This document shows positions 23,963 to 33,300 of a stretch of DNA of 64,000 nt, piece by piece. Location of the stretch: the NCBI RefSeq assembly GCF_001907675.1, contig NZ_MPNT01000019.1, positions 1 through 64,000 of the forward strand. The letters are read 5' to 3'. The notes beneath the pieces were generated by a model. That model did no database searches and was not told where the DNA came from. It saw nothing but the letters and a program-made list of their open reading frames with translations. This DNA comes from Mycobacterium paraffinicum (GTDB lineage: Bacteria; Actinomycetota; Actinomycetes; Mycobacteriales; Mycobacteriaceae). Position numbers and translations under genes: made by a program. Each line of letters opens with the position of its first letter. Positions within the stretch are counted from its first letter, which is position 1.

Positions 23963-26317
23963 GTGGCGGATGTGCCCGCAACCAGTATCGCTGGGAACAT
24001 CATCATCACCCCGGATATGGTGCCGCCAGCAGCAGAGCCGTTGGAGACCCAAGCGGCGCACTACGCGGCGTTGGCGGAGAAAGTCGGTGAGCTGCAGCAG
24101 CAGCTCAAAGCCGCCAATGCGATGCGCGAAGAGGCCGCACAATCGCCCGGTTGGGAAGCTGGGCACGAAAAGAATCGCCAATTGGCCGCAGACTACGGCC
24201 GGATGGTCGAGATATACAACGCGGCGGCAGATTATTTCAACGGAGTCGCTGGCGTTTACCGCGACGCGCAAACCGCCCAACGGAACGTCTTGATGAAAGC
24301 CAATGCTGAACTGTCGCAGGCCAAGAACGCGATACAACAGCAGGAGATCGCGGCGCGCTGGCACACGCACGCCCGAGCCCTGACGACCAGCGCGGTAGGA
24401 GCCGCTACAGCCAAGGCCGGAGTTTTCGAGCACACTGCAGGCACCGATATCACGGCTCTTACCTCACGCCTAGGCGGTCCGGCACCTCAAGACCCCGTCT
24501 TGCCCCATAGCGGCGGAGGCGGAATAGCCGTACCCACAGGCAAAGAGGGCTCCGGACTAGGTGATGACAACGGCGACCCCGCGAACCCCAACGGCACTGG
24601 CAATCCGCAGGGAATAGGTAATGGGCACACGCCGCGCCACAGTGGTGCAGCGAAGGGCGAGGACGGCGAGCCGGCGACGACGGGACCAGGATCCACTCCT
24701 GCGGTGATGGGGAGCCCTTATCCGGGTGCCGGGCAGATGCCGATGCCGGGTGGTGGTGGCAGCGGGATTCAGTCTGTTGGTTTCCCGCCGGGGTTGACGT
24801 CGATGACGGGGGGACTTGGATCGATGCCCGGTGGGGGTGGCATGGGAGGCCTGGGCTCTGGTGGGGGCTTGGGCGGGCTGCCCGGCGGTATGGGGCAGCT
24901 GCCCGGTACTCAGGCTGCCGGGCTGGGGAACCTGCCCGCTAATGCCGCACCAGCAGCCGGGGCACCGGCACAGTTGGGACCGGCGTTCTCCCAAGGACTT
25001 TCAGCCGGATCGGCGTTGGGGTCGCTGCCGCCTGCGACCGGCACTGGAACGCCGGCCGCAGGGCAAGCAGCCGCAACTCCAGCGGCAGGGCTGACTTCGG
25101 GTGCGGGCGTTCCTTCGGCCGGGTTGACAGGAGCAGGTGCGACCCCTCCGGCAGTCAGCCCCGCAGCGCCGGGGCTTGCCACGTCTGGCGGGCCGACGAG
25201 TGCTGCACCGGCGGCGATGATGCTTCCGCCCCCGGGTATGGGCGCTCCCGCGGCCCCCGTAGCTGCGGGTGGCGCAAGTGCTGCAGCCCCCGTCGCCCCT
25301 GCTGGCAACACGGCCACACCGGGTGGCTCCGCGCCGACAACCGGGCCGGCAGCTGGATCGACGGTCGGATCGGGTGGGGCGGTGGTTGTGCCGGCAAGTG
25401 TTGTCAGCGCCGGAGCTGGCGCCCGCAACCGTGGACGACCGGAGTCAGCCGAACTGGCAACCGCAAAAGTGTTGGCGCGCAAGCTCCGTCGTGACAGCGA
25501 CATTGTTAATTACGCGTGCATTGAGTGGGCCGTGGGCGTATTTCGCCGCGAGGCTGGCGGGGCCACCGAGTGCGTGGTGATGTCCAACGAAGGCTTTGGT
25601 TACATTCCGCGGGGAGTGTTCTTGCCACGTACTGCCCGTCTGTTGACGGCAGATAAGTTGGTAGACAACCAATTTCGGGAAGGCTGGTTCGGGTCATCCG
25701 ATCCTGCCGAGGTGCTAGCCGAATATGCACGGCTGCGCGGCCGCGGCGGAACGCATCTGGTTGCCATGGCAGTAACCGCGGACAGCCCCTACGGTCGGGT
25801 GCCAGGGGTCGAATACGCGGTTTGTCAACGCGAATTCGATGACGGTGCTTACATCCGCCCGATTCTCGACGATATGCATATGCATCGTCTCGAAGCGTTG
25901 CACCCGGAGGTGTATGCCCGGGTTCAGCAGACGACCTCCACTGAACCTGAGACGCGCATGGTTGAAAATCAGGTCGTTGTGCCGCTGGCTGTGCAGATGA
26001 TCGAAGCTGTGAAGATGTCGGGGGAGATGACGCTCGATCTGCGGCAGATGTGGGATGTGCTGGGCACCGGCGACCACATCTCGGAGGAGGTATGGAACCA
26101 GTACCGGATCGCCTCAACCGTGTACTACGTGAACCTCAGCGCGAACCGGCCTCGGCCGGAGGCCTCCACAGGAGATCGCGAGCGTTATCAGGCGCAGTGG
26201 GTCACCGCACGCACGATGGAGTTGCTGCAGGGTTGGGAGCGGCGACCGGTCGACGTAGCGGATATGGTCTACGCTGCGGCGACGGCCTACCCATGGAGAT
26301 TTTGGCACCAAATTTGA
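23963..26317 (+). CDS. EspK-like ESX protein with WXG-type N-terminus and conserved C-terminal domain
   Basis: 784 residues. Residues 1-165 form a helical-hairpin domain (SPGWEAGHEK... near 62) of WXG/PPE type. About 170-500 is Gly/Ala/Pro low complexity. The last 270 residues form a globular domain with ECVVMSNEGFGYIPRGVFLPRTARLLTADK, which resembles the NSYGLAYIPDGVRLP...ASADD block of EspK. EspK assists delivery of EspB in ESX-1 systems, and here the gene lies four genes downstream of the EspB-like gene. GTG 23963 has a GAGGAAGAGGGAG site. Cytosolic chaperone/secretion role inferred. Confidence 0.72.
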   Translation: MADVPATSIAGNIIITPDMVPPAAEPLETQAAHYAALAEKVGELQQQLKAANAMREEAAQSPGWEAGHEKNRQLAADYGRMVEIYNAAADYFNGVAGVYRDAQTAQRNVLMKANAELSQAKNAIQQQEIAARWHTHARALTTSAVGAATAKAGVFEHTAGTDITALTSRLGGPAPQDPVLPHSGGGGIAVPTGKEGSGLGDDNGDPANPNGTGNPQGIGNGHTPRHSGAAKGEDGEPATTGPGSTPAVMGSPYPGAGQMPMPGGGGSGIQSVGFPPGLTSMTGGLGSMPGGGGMGGLGSGGGLGGLPGGMGQLPGTQAAGLGNLPANAAPAAGAPAQLGPAFSQGLSAGSALGSLPPATGTGTPAAGQAAATPAAGLTSGAGVPSAGLTGAGATPPAVSPAAPGLATSGGPTSAAPAAMMLPPPGMGAPAAPVAAGGASAAAPVAPAGNTATPGGSAPTTGPAAGSTVGSGGAVVVPASVVSAGAGARNRGRPESAELATAKVLARKLRRDSDIVNYACIEWAVGVFRREAGGATECVVMSNEGFGYIPRGVFLPRTARLLTADKLVDNQFREGWFGSSDPAEVLAEYARLRGRGGTHLVAMAVTADSPYGRVPGVEYAVCQREFDDGAYIRPILDDMHMHRLEALHPEVYARVQQTTSTEPETRMVENQVVVPLAVQMIEAVKMSGEMTLDLRQMWDVLGTGDHISEEVWNQYRIASTVYYVNLSANRPRPEASTGDRERYQAQWVTARTMELLQGWERRPVDVADMVYAAATAYPWRFWHQI

Positions 26318-26688
26318 ATTGTTATGGCGCGTGGTCGAATCCGAGCTCGGCTGCGGCGTAGCGTGAGGTGCCGCGGCGTGCGACGTGGGATGCAGTGATC
26401 AGGATTGACCGCCGAGCGCTGGCGAAAACCGTTATAGGAGCACGCCTTATAAGTACGTGGTAGCTGGGCCTCGATTTGGCGATCGAGGTGATGGCCGGAT
26501 CGTTGGAGGAGAGACGCCGAGTCGTCACAGTGACGAAATAAGCGGTATTCGCTGGAAGCACCCATCCATCCACCGCCGCGGCCACGCGCGCAGGGTTGCC
26601 CGAGAAATTGGTGTCTGTTCTCACGCAATCTCGGGGACATTCTTATCGGATTGGGGGCAAGTTGCGATCGGGGATAGTACGTTGAGGG
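26318..26688. other. 371 bases without a recognised gene
   Basis: This lies between the EspK-like stop and the end of the toxin gene. A minus-strand frame (26322-26624, 100 codons, MRTDTNFSGNPARVAAAV...) is open but has no recognisable family or ribosome site. Since the neighbouring 27350-27614 segment is clearly decayed toxin-antitoxin DNA, this stretch may be further debris of the same kind. Confidence 0.35.
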
Positions 26689-26994
26689 TCAGGAAATGAG
26701 CGCGGTGACGGCGGTCGTGGTCGTGTCAGCGAGCGCGATGCCGCCGATATTGCCGATGGGTTGGTCGAGGGCCGCGACAGGAAGCCACTGGATGAGCTCC
26801 GGTAAGACAACCCCTTTGGGTTGCAGCACTGTGACGATCATAGCCATTGTGCTGCTGGGGATTTCACCGGGAATGAAGGGGCAGATGATCACCTGGCCGG
26901 TGGCGGCTGCGAGGTGAATCGTGTTAGATAGTACGACAACGTACAGTTCCTGGTTGGTGTCGCGGCCTGGCGTGATGTCTCCGGGTGTGATCAC
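26689..26994 (-). CDS. MazF-like type II toxin
   Basis: 101 residues beginning MITPGDITPGRDTNQELYVVVLSN, with the MazF/CcdB-fold order of strands: the PGDI start, VVVLSN, ICPFIPGEIP, then GVVLPELIQWLPVAALDQPIG. MazF enzymes are ribosome-independent mRNA interferases. GTG 26994 overlaps the antitoxin stop by 4 bases, the classic toxin-antitoxin junction. The pair sits, on the opposite strand, between the accessory and core ESX genes, where it could stabilise this part of the plasmid. Confidence 0.75.
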   Translation of the reverse strand: MITPGDITPGRDTNQELYVVVLSNTIHLAAATGQVIICPFIPGEIPSSTMAMIVTVLQPKGVVLPELIQWLPVAALDQPIGNIGGIALADTTTTAVTALIS

Positions 26995-27218
26995 AGGCCA
27001 GCGGCCCGGTTCGCCTGATAGACCTTCTCCGCGTAGGCGTCGATGTCGAGCGTTGGCACAGTGTGTGTTGTGTAGTTCTCGAGCGAGATTCGGAGATGCT
27101 CGTTGTGCAGGGCTCGTTCGATCATCTCTGAACGATTCAGCCCGGCCGCCTGGGCGTCCGCATCGGCCGCCGCCAGCACGGCCTCTTCAATCATTACGGA
27201 CACTTTGGCTTTCGCCAT
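26991..27218 (-). CDS. Ribbon-helix-helix antitoxin partner of the MazF-like toxin
   Basis: 75 residues. KVSVMIEEAVLAAADADAQAAGLNRSEMIERALHNEH is a ribbon-helix-helix DNA-binding domain. The tail (YTTHTVPTLDIDAYAEKVYQANR) would wrap the toxin. Antitoxin first and toxin second with a 4-base overlap is the standard order. It probably represses its own promoter in the short space before 27252. Confidence 0.78.
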   Translation of the reverse strand: MAKAKVSVMIEEAVLAAADADAQAAGLNRSEMIERALHNEHLRISLENYTTHTVPTLDIDAYAEKVYQANRAAGL

Positions 27219-27353
27219 ACCATTTATCCTACTCTGAGCAGGACAGTTGTCGTGAGGGTACTCCGGCTGGTGGCGCCGACGCAGGTTGCGTTAAATGGTG
27301 CGAGGACGACCTACCACAGATTCAGCTTGCCAGTCACGGTTACGGACGGGCCC

Positions 27354-27526
27354 ATGTACGCCGATGACGACGATTCGGGGCGCGAAACGGTGTACCTGCT
27401 AGGTTCGCGTGAGAATGCGCGCCGCCTCATGGCGGCCGTCGCACGGGATAGGGCCGTCGTCCCGGGCTGGCGAGCCTTACTAAGTCGATGGCCGAACTCG
27501 AGGAGATGGTCGGCGGCCAGGAGTGA
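27354..27526 (+). pseudogene. Decayed RelJ/YefM-type antitoxin
   Basis: A frame from 27354 encodes ETVYLLGSRENARRLMAAVARDRA, nearly identical to the corresponding stretch of M. tuberculosis RelJ (ETVYLLRSPENARRLMEAVARDKA, from memory). The C-terminus continues in a different frame (27476-27526) as LTKSMAELEEMVGGQE, matching RelJ FTKSVDELREMAGGEE. So a frameshift lies between about 27445 and 27476, and the N-terminal third is not recognisable. It is inactive as an antitoxin unless the shift is an assembly error. Confidence 0.75.
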
Positions 27527-27614
27527 GCTGCGATCCTGATGGGTAGGGCGACTTCGCTTTTGGGGCGGACTCCGATCGCTGGCGGTCAAGGTCCTGAAAG
27601 CCCGGTACCTGTAG
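27523..27614 (+). pseudogene. Remnant of a RelK/YoeB-type toxin (nonsense codon and internal deletion)
   Basis: GTG 27523 overlaps the antitoxin stop by 4 bases, the native relJ-relK junction. The reading VSCDPDG-stop-GDFAFGADSDR tracks RelK VNFDPDAWEDFLFWLAADR, with Trp changed to TAG at 27544. Soon after, the sequence jumps to VLKARYL-stop (27591-27614, other frame), the RelK C-terminus (MLKARYHY). About 50 central codons are missing. A dead toxin beside a damaged antitoxin. Confidence 0.7.
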
Positions 27615-27703
27615 CGATCTGGCGCCACTGCGGTGTTCTGGGTTTTCATTCAATTTGGACGTGCTGGTAGCGGGGGTGTAGCGGGGGGCGGTACGGTGCC
27701 GGT

Positions 27704-29194
27704 GTGCCGTTGAAGTTGGCGTCTAAGACGCAGGTTTCGGGTCATTTCTTTGTTCGGCGACGCTTGTCGTTTGCGTTGCTGCGCCGTTCGGTGAGCATGG
27801 AGATCAATCCGGTTCGCTGGCACCGCACGCTGTTGATGTTGTCGGCGGTGTTGGGTGTGGTGCTCGTGGTGGGGGCGTTCGTGTACGGGTGGTTTCGCCC
27901 GGCGGGGGTGATCGACGACTCGTCGAAGATCGTTGCTGATCGTTCGTCGGGGGCGTTGTTTGTGGTGGTCGACAAGCGACTGTATCCGGCGTTGAATCTG
28001 GTGTCGGCGCAGCTGATTGCTGGGTCGCCGGATCGGCCGACGTTTGTGGCATCGGGGGAGATTGCGAAGTGGCCCAAAGGGCCGACGGTGGGGATCCAGG
28101 GCGCTCCGGTGGAGACACCGGCGGTGGTGTCTCCGCAGGTTTCGCGCTGGGCTGTGTGCGACACGGCGCCGACGACGGTTGGTGGTTCGCCGTTGGTGAC
28201 GGGCATCAATGGGCAGTTGTTGCTCGGGGAGGCGGCGGGAGAGCTCGCCGGCAGCGAGGCCTTGTTGTTGTCTTATGGGCCGCAGGTACACCTGGTGACT
28301 AATGGTGTTCGGATGCCGATTGATCTGTCTCAGTCCGCGGTCGCCGGGCCCCTGGGGATTGCGCCCGGGGCGCAGGCGACGGGGATGTCGCGGGCCCTTT
28401 TTGACGCGTTGCCGGCGGGGGGACCGCTGGCTGTTCCCGCGGTGCCTGGCGCCGGTGGGCCCGGTCAGGTGGATTTGGGGGCGGGGGTTGTTGTCGGTGC
28501 GGTGGTGGCGAGCCGGGATGTGGCTGCACAGTCGGACCGCTTTTATGTGGTGCTGGCAGATGGGGTTCAAGAGGTCTCGCCTGTGGTGGCTTCGATGCTG
28601 CGCCAGCATGATTCGTTTGGTTTAGCCACGCCGCCGCAGATATCGCCGGATCATTTGGCGCATATTCCGCTGCGTCATGTTCTTGATGTGGATTATTATC
28701 CGCGGTCGCCTGTGCGCCTGGTTGATGCGGGCAGTCGGCCGGTTTCGTGTGTGGCGTGGCAGTGGAGTGTGAGCGAGCGTCAGGCGCGGCTCGCGGTGAT
28801 TTCGGGTCGGGGGTTGCCCATCCGCGCGGATCAGCGGGCGAAGATGGTGCCGTTGGTGGGTGCCGGCAATGGCGGGGTGCAAGCGAATCAGGTCTTGGTC
28901 GGTGATGGTGCATCGACGTTTGTTAGCACTACTGGTCAGGCATTGGATTCGCCTGCGCGCGAGACGATGTGGCTGACTAGCTCCACCGGGTCGCGCTATG
29001 GTGTGCCGTTTGACGACAATAGCGTGCAGGCGTTGGGGCTGGTGTTATCTCAGGTTCGTCCGGCGCCGTGGTCGATGCTGCAGGTGTGGCCTGCGGGACC
29101 GGAGTTGTCGCGGGCGGCCGCGTTGACGGTGCATAGCCCGTCGGACGCGGTGGCTGTGTTGCCGACGAAGACCAACGTACGGGCCGGCGGATAG
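27704..29194 (+). CDS. eccB: ESX membrane core component EccB
   Basis: 496 residues. The opening KLASKTQVSGHFFVRRRLSFALLRR is the basic cytosolic EccB start. One transmembrane helix (about 43-63) is followed by a large periplasmic domain with the repeat architecture of EccB and two cysteines (SRWAVCDT, about 149; RPVSCVAWQWS, about 347) that form the conserved disulfide. EccB forms, with EccC, EccD and EccE, the inner-membrane type VII pore. It starts a run of closely packed core genes; eccCa begins 13 bases later. Confidence 0.95.
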   Translation: MPLKLASKTQVSGHFFVRRRLSFALLRRSVSMEINPVRWHRTLLMLSAVLGVVLVVGAFVYGWFRPAGVIDDSSKIVADRSSGALFVVVDKRLYPALNLVSAQLIAGSPDRPTFVASGEIAKWPKGPTVGIQGAPVETPAVVSPQVSRWAVCDTAPTTVGGSPLVTGINGQLLLGEAAGELAGSEALLLSYGPQVHLVTNGVRMPIDLSQSAVAGPLGIAPGAQATGMSRALFDALPAGGPLAVPAVPGAGGPGQVDLGAGVVVGAVVASRDVAAQSDRFYVVLADGVQEVSPVVASMLRQHDSFGLATPPQISPDHLAHIPLRHVLDVDYYPRSPVRLVDAGSRPVSCVAWQWSVSERQARLAVISGRGLPIRADQRAKMVPLVGAGNGGVQANQVLVGDGASTFVSTTGQALDSPARETMWLTSSTGSRYGVPFDDNSVQALGLVLSQVRPAPWSMLQVWPAGPELSRAAALTVHSPSDAVAVLPTKTNVRAGG

Positions 29195-29207
29195 GAGGGG
29201 GAGAAGG

Positions 29208-30323
29208 TTGTCGACGATTCGTTTCAGCCCGTCTCGGCGGCTGAGGGCGCCCAAAGTTGATGGCGGCATGCAGTCGGTACGCGATTCTCCGATCGCGCCG
29301 CGCCGGTTGCCGATGACGAAGGCGCAGATCATTTTGCCTGCAGTCATGGGCGCGGCGTTTTTGGGCATGATGGCCATGATCTTGACTCAACCGGGGCTGC
29401 GCTCGGGGCCGATGAGTTTGTTTTCGTTGTTTGTGCCGGTGATGATGATTGTGTCGTTCGCCGGGGTGTTTATGCAGGGCCGTTTTGGTGGCGGTGATAA
29501 GGCGTTGTCTCCGCAGGCGTTGGAAGAAGAGCGCCGTGCCTACATGGACGAGCTCGACCAGACACGTGATGTGATTCAAAGTGACGCCGAGCGTCAGTTC
29601 GCCAATTACCAGTTCTTGCATCCCGAACCGGCGATGCTGCGTGGGTTGGTCGGGTCGCCGCGGATGTGGGAGCGATCGGGTTCTGCTGAGGACTTGGCGA
29701 TGCACTTTGGTTTTGTCCGTTTCGGAACCGGTACTTCGGATTTGGCGAAGAAGCTGGCTAAGCCTCGGTTGGGGGAGTCGGCCGATTATGAGCCAGTCTG
29801 CTATGACGCGCTGCGCAAGTTTTTGTTGGAGCAGTCCAAGATTAGTGGGATCGCTAAACCGCTGTCGCTCAAGGTGATTCCGCTGATGACGTTGGTGGGT
29901 GAGGATGGTCCGGACACAGTCCACGGTGTGGTGCGGGCGATGATTTGTCAGGCGGCCTGCTTCCATTCACCGCAGGACTTGAAAGTCATGGTCGTCACCG
30001 ACGAACCAGCACGATGGGATTGGGTCAAGTGGTTGCCGCATTGCCAACACGACAAGCTCTTTGATAGTGGCGGGCCGTTGCGAATGGTGTGGACGTCGCC
30101 GACGGCGATGGATGCGGCGGTTGGTCACGAATTGCATGGCGCTCGAAAGAATTACGGGGACCCTGGCGCCGCGGACGGGGTACGTCCGCATTGGCTTGTG
30201 ATCAACGACCAGCTCCGTGTGGATAGTGAATGGGACACGTTGAATCGCAGGGGCGTTGGGGGGGTCGCGGGCGTGACCTTTGTGCGTGTAGTGGTCAAGG
30301 AGGGCGCGGCGGATGACAACTGA
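29208..30323 (+). CDS. eccCa: EccCa: membrane and DUF part of the split EccC ATPase
   Basis: 371 residues from TTG 29208, with an excellent AGGAGGGGGAG site. The cytosolic N-terminus includes FSPSRRLRAPK. Two transmembrane helices follow (about 42-62 and 69-87). The DUF/ATPase-0 domain ends in HWLVINDQLRVDSEWDTLNRRGVGGVAGVTFVRVV (Walker B-like region). It contains none of the three FtsK/SpoIIIE ATPase domains. The downstream gene starts inside its last codons (11-base overlap), so the two halves are made together. In ESX-1 the split falls after ATPase domain 1; here it falls before it. Confidence 0.9.
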   Translation: MSTIRFSPSRRLRAPKVDGGMQSVRDSPIAPRRLPMTKAQIILPAVMGAAFLGMMAMILTQPGLRSGPMSLFSLFVPVMMIVSFAGVFMQGRFGGGDKALSPQALEEERRAYMDELDQTRDVIQSDAERQFANYQFLHPEPAMLRGLVGSPRMWERSGSAEDLAMHFGFVRFGTGTSDLAKKLAKPRLGESADYEPVCYDALRKFLLEQSKISGIAKPLSLKVIPLMTLVGEDGPDTVHGVVRAMICQAACFHSPQDLKVMVVTDEPARWDWVKWLPHCQHDKLFDSGGPLRMVWTSPTAMDAAVGHELHGARKNYGDPGAADGVRPHWLVINDQLRVDSEWDTLNRRGVGGVAGVTFVRVVVKEGAADDN

Positions 30324-33300
30324 GTTCACATTGCATGTCAAGCGCGACGGGGCATATGACGAGGAGGGGTTTTTCGCGCTCCCCGATACGCTGGACACGG
30401 CGTCCGCGGTCGCGTTTGCGCGCAAAATGGCTAGATACCATGCAGATTCGCGGGTAACGCAAAGTTCGACTGCCGCCGCATCGAAGGTCGTGGATCTGTA
30501 TGAGATTCTCGGCCACGCTGATCCGGGCGATATCGATGTGGAGGAGGCCTGGGCGGCGACGCGGCTGGGTCCGCCGCTGCAAGACGACGAGGGCGAATTG
30601 CAGTGGGGTCGGGAGTGGATGCGGTTCCCGATCGGTATTGATCCACGCAATGGACAGCCCGTGGCCCTCGACTTGAAGGAGACTCACGAGTTCGAGGGGA
30701 TGGGCCATCACGTCGTCGTCGTCGGCACGACTGGGAGTGGTAAATCGGTGTTTTTGACGGCGTTGATTACGTCGGCGTGTTTGACGCATTCGCCAGACTC
30801 GTTGAAGGTCGCGGTGTTTGACTTTAAGGGTAGTGCGTTGGCGCATTTGGTGGCGGGATTCCCGCACTGCGTCGCGGCGATGAGCAACTTGCGTAACGAT
30901 CGCCTGTGGATTGTGAGGATGGAAGATGTCCTCTACGGCGAGATGGAGCGCCGCAAGTCTTGGCTTGACCGGGCTGGGGTCAGTGACATCGCTGAATATG
31001 AGTATTTGCGCATTCACAAGAAGGAGAAGTTGCGGCCGATGCCGCACCTGCTGCTGATTGTCGATGAGTTCACGCAGATGTTCGCTGAACATGACGGAGC
31101 CAAAGCGGTCATGGACGAGGTCGGCCGCCAGGGCCGCTCGCAGGGGCTTCGCCTCGTGATGGGGTCGCAGCGGCTGGGCCACCAGATGCAGGGCGGCATC
31201 ATGAGTAACATCCCGGTGCGGGTGGCGCTGCGAACTGTCGGCGACACCGATTCCCACGAGGTGTTGGGTAGCGATGAGGCCAATCATCTGCCCAAAAAAC
31301 CTGCTGGGGCTGGGCTTTTGAAGGTAGGTGCCAACAAGAACCTGACGAGGTTTCAGACGGCGTTCGTGCTCAAGAGCTATGTACCGCCCCAACGGGCAGC
31401 AGCTGCTGCGGCCAGGCAGGAAGCCGGTTACCTTGAGCCACAAGAGTTCCAGGCGGTCGGTATGCCTGCTCTGCAGATGGCCCGCGACGGCGAGGGCGAG
31501 CAGACCAAAATCCCGGAACCACGCGCCATCATTGGCGCCGATGGCCGCACCGTCAAACAGGTGCAGGCAACGGTGGATTGCTTGAATCGGCTGAATCTTC
31601 CTCCACTGCAAGCGATGTGGCTGCCGCCGCTGCAGCCGGTCCCTGCTGATGAGCTGGTGCGGCGGTTGCGGGGCCAACCGTGGGATGTCGACTATGGCTC
31701 GGCCCAAAGCGAGCTCTCGAGGCTGATGTTTCCGGTCGGGATCGAAGACAGGCCGCGCGACCACCGCCAGCTTGTCTATGCGCCCAATCTGGCCGAAGGT
31801 AACTGCGCGGTCATTGGTATGGGGCAATCGGGTAAGACGGTGGCCATCGCGACGATGATCTCGGGTGCCGCTTTGTTGTATCATCCTCGGCGGCTTCAGT
31901 TCTACGTCATCGCACTCAGCGGGCCGGACCTCAACCTGGTAGCTGGTTTGCCGCACGTCGGTGGTTTCGCACGCGAGGTGGACCCCGAGCAGGTCAAACG
32001 AATCATCGCCGAGATGCTGGCGCTGATCGATCAGCGCGAGCAGGCGTTCACCAAGCTAGGTCTGACGCTAACCAAGCTGCGTGAACGCAAATTTGGCGGC
32101 GTGCCAGGTGAGGTGCCTCAAGACTCGTTCGGCGATGTGTTTTTGGTGATCGATGGCTGGCCAACGTTTGTGAAGAACTGGGAGCTGTTGGTTTCTGACG
32201 TGGAACGAATCTTGGCTAAAGGACCCGATGTTGGGGTGCACGCCATTGTGTCGACCAGTGGCTGGGTGGCCAACAAATTCCCGTCAGGAATGACCAAGAA
32301 TTTCACCAGCAACGTGGAGCTCAAGCTCGGTGACAACGATGACATGACGGTCAACAATGTGAAGGTCGCGCGCGACGTTCCCTTCGGGGAGCAGAAGATG
32401 TTCCTCGACGAAGAGGACGACACTGGCGGTGAGGTCGAGCAGGTCAACGTGGTCAAGATCAGGGGCCGCGGCACGACGATGGAGGGGTACCATTTTCAGG
32501 CCGGGTTACCGGAGATAACCGTGCAAGGGCGGCGCGCCGACGTGGCAGCAGCCGTTGAGCCAATTCAGCGGCTCGCTGGACCTGACAGTGCGGCCGCGCG
32601 GGTACGGATGCTGCCCAAAATCGTCGGTATCGACGAGGTCTTCGCGCAATGGGAGCAGCGTGAGCATGGGCCGGGTGGGGTCGACTGGAGTGGTGTCGTG
32701 CCGTTCGGGATTTCAGAAATCGGTTTGGAGCCGGCGGTCGCGAACTTCGCTGCGACCCCGCATCTGCTGCTTACCGGTCGGCCTGAATGTGGATTGTCGA
32801 GCGGGTTGGCCACGGTGGCCCAAGCTGTGATGCGGGTGTACGGGCCCGAGCAGGCCCAGATCTATGTGGTGGACCCTCATAATGAGTTGCTGCGCGTGGT
32901 CGAAGGTGAACATTTGGGCGCCTACGTTTTCCGGGAGGACCAGGTGCGTGCCTTGGGTGACAGCCTGGGGGCGATCCTGACTGAACGTATGCCGATGACA
33001 GACCTAAGCCAGGCGGAGTTGGCTGCGGGGACGCGGCGTTGGAGCGGGCCAGAGATCTTTGTCTTCATCGATCGTGAAGAGACCCTTGCTAGTTGGGACA
33101 CTGGTGGGTTCGTGGCAGGAACCGGATACCCGTTGGGCCCGCTGGCGCGGTTTATTGCGCGGGGTAAAGAGGTCGGCCTGCACCTGGTCGTGTCGCGGCG
33201 GATCGCTCAGTGGGGCCGCACGCTGACCAATCCGATAATCGGGGAGTTGCTCAAGGCCAAAGCACCTGTCGTGGTAATGGACGGCGACCCTGATGAAGGG

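Noticed and set aside
24720..25430. GC-rich repetitive DNA resembling PGRS repeats
   Set aside because: It encodes the Gly/Ala/Pro linker of the EspK-like protein and lacks the GGAGGX-type PGRS pattern and a PE_PGRS start.
26322..26624. Minus-strand 100-codon frame between the espK-like and toxin genes
   Set aside because: No ribosome site, family or codon support; probably debris.
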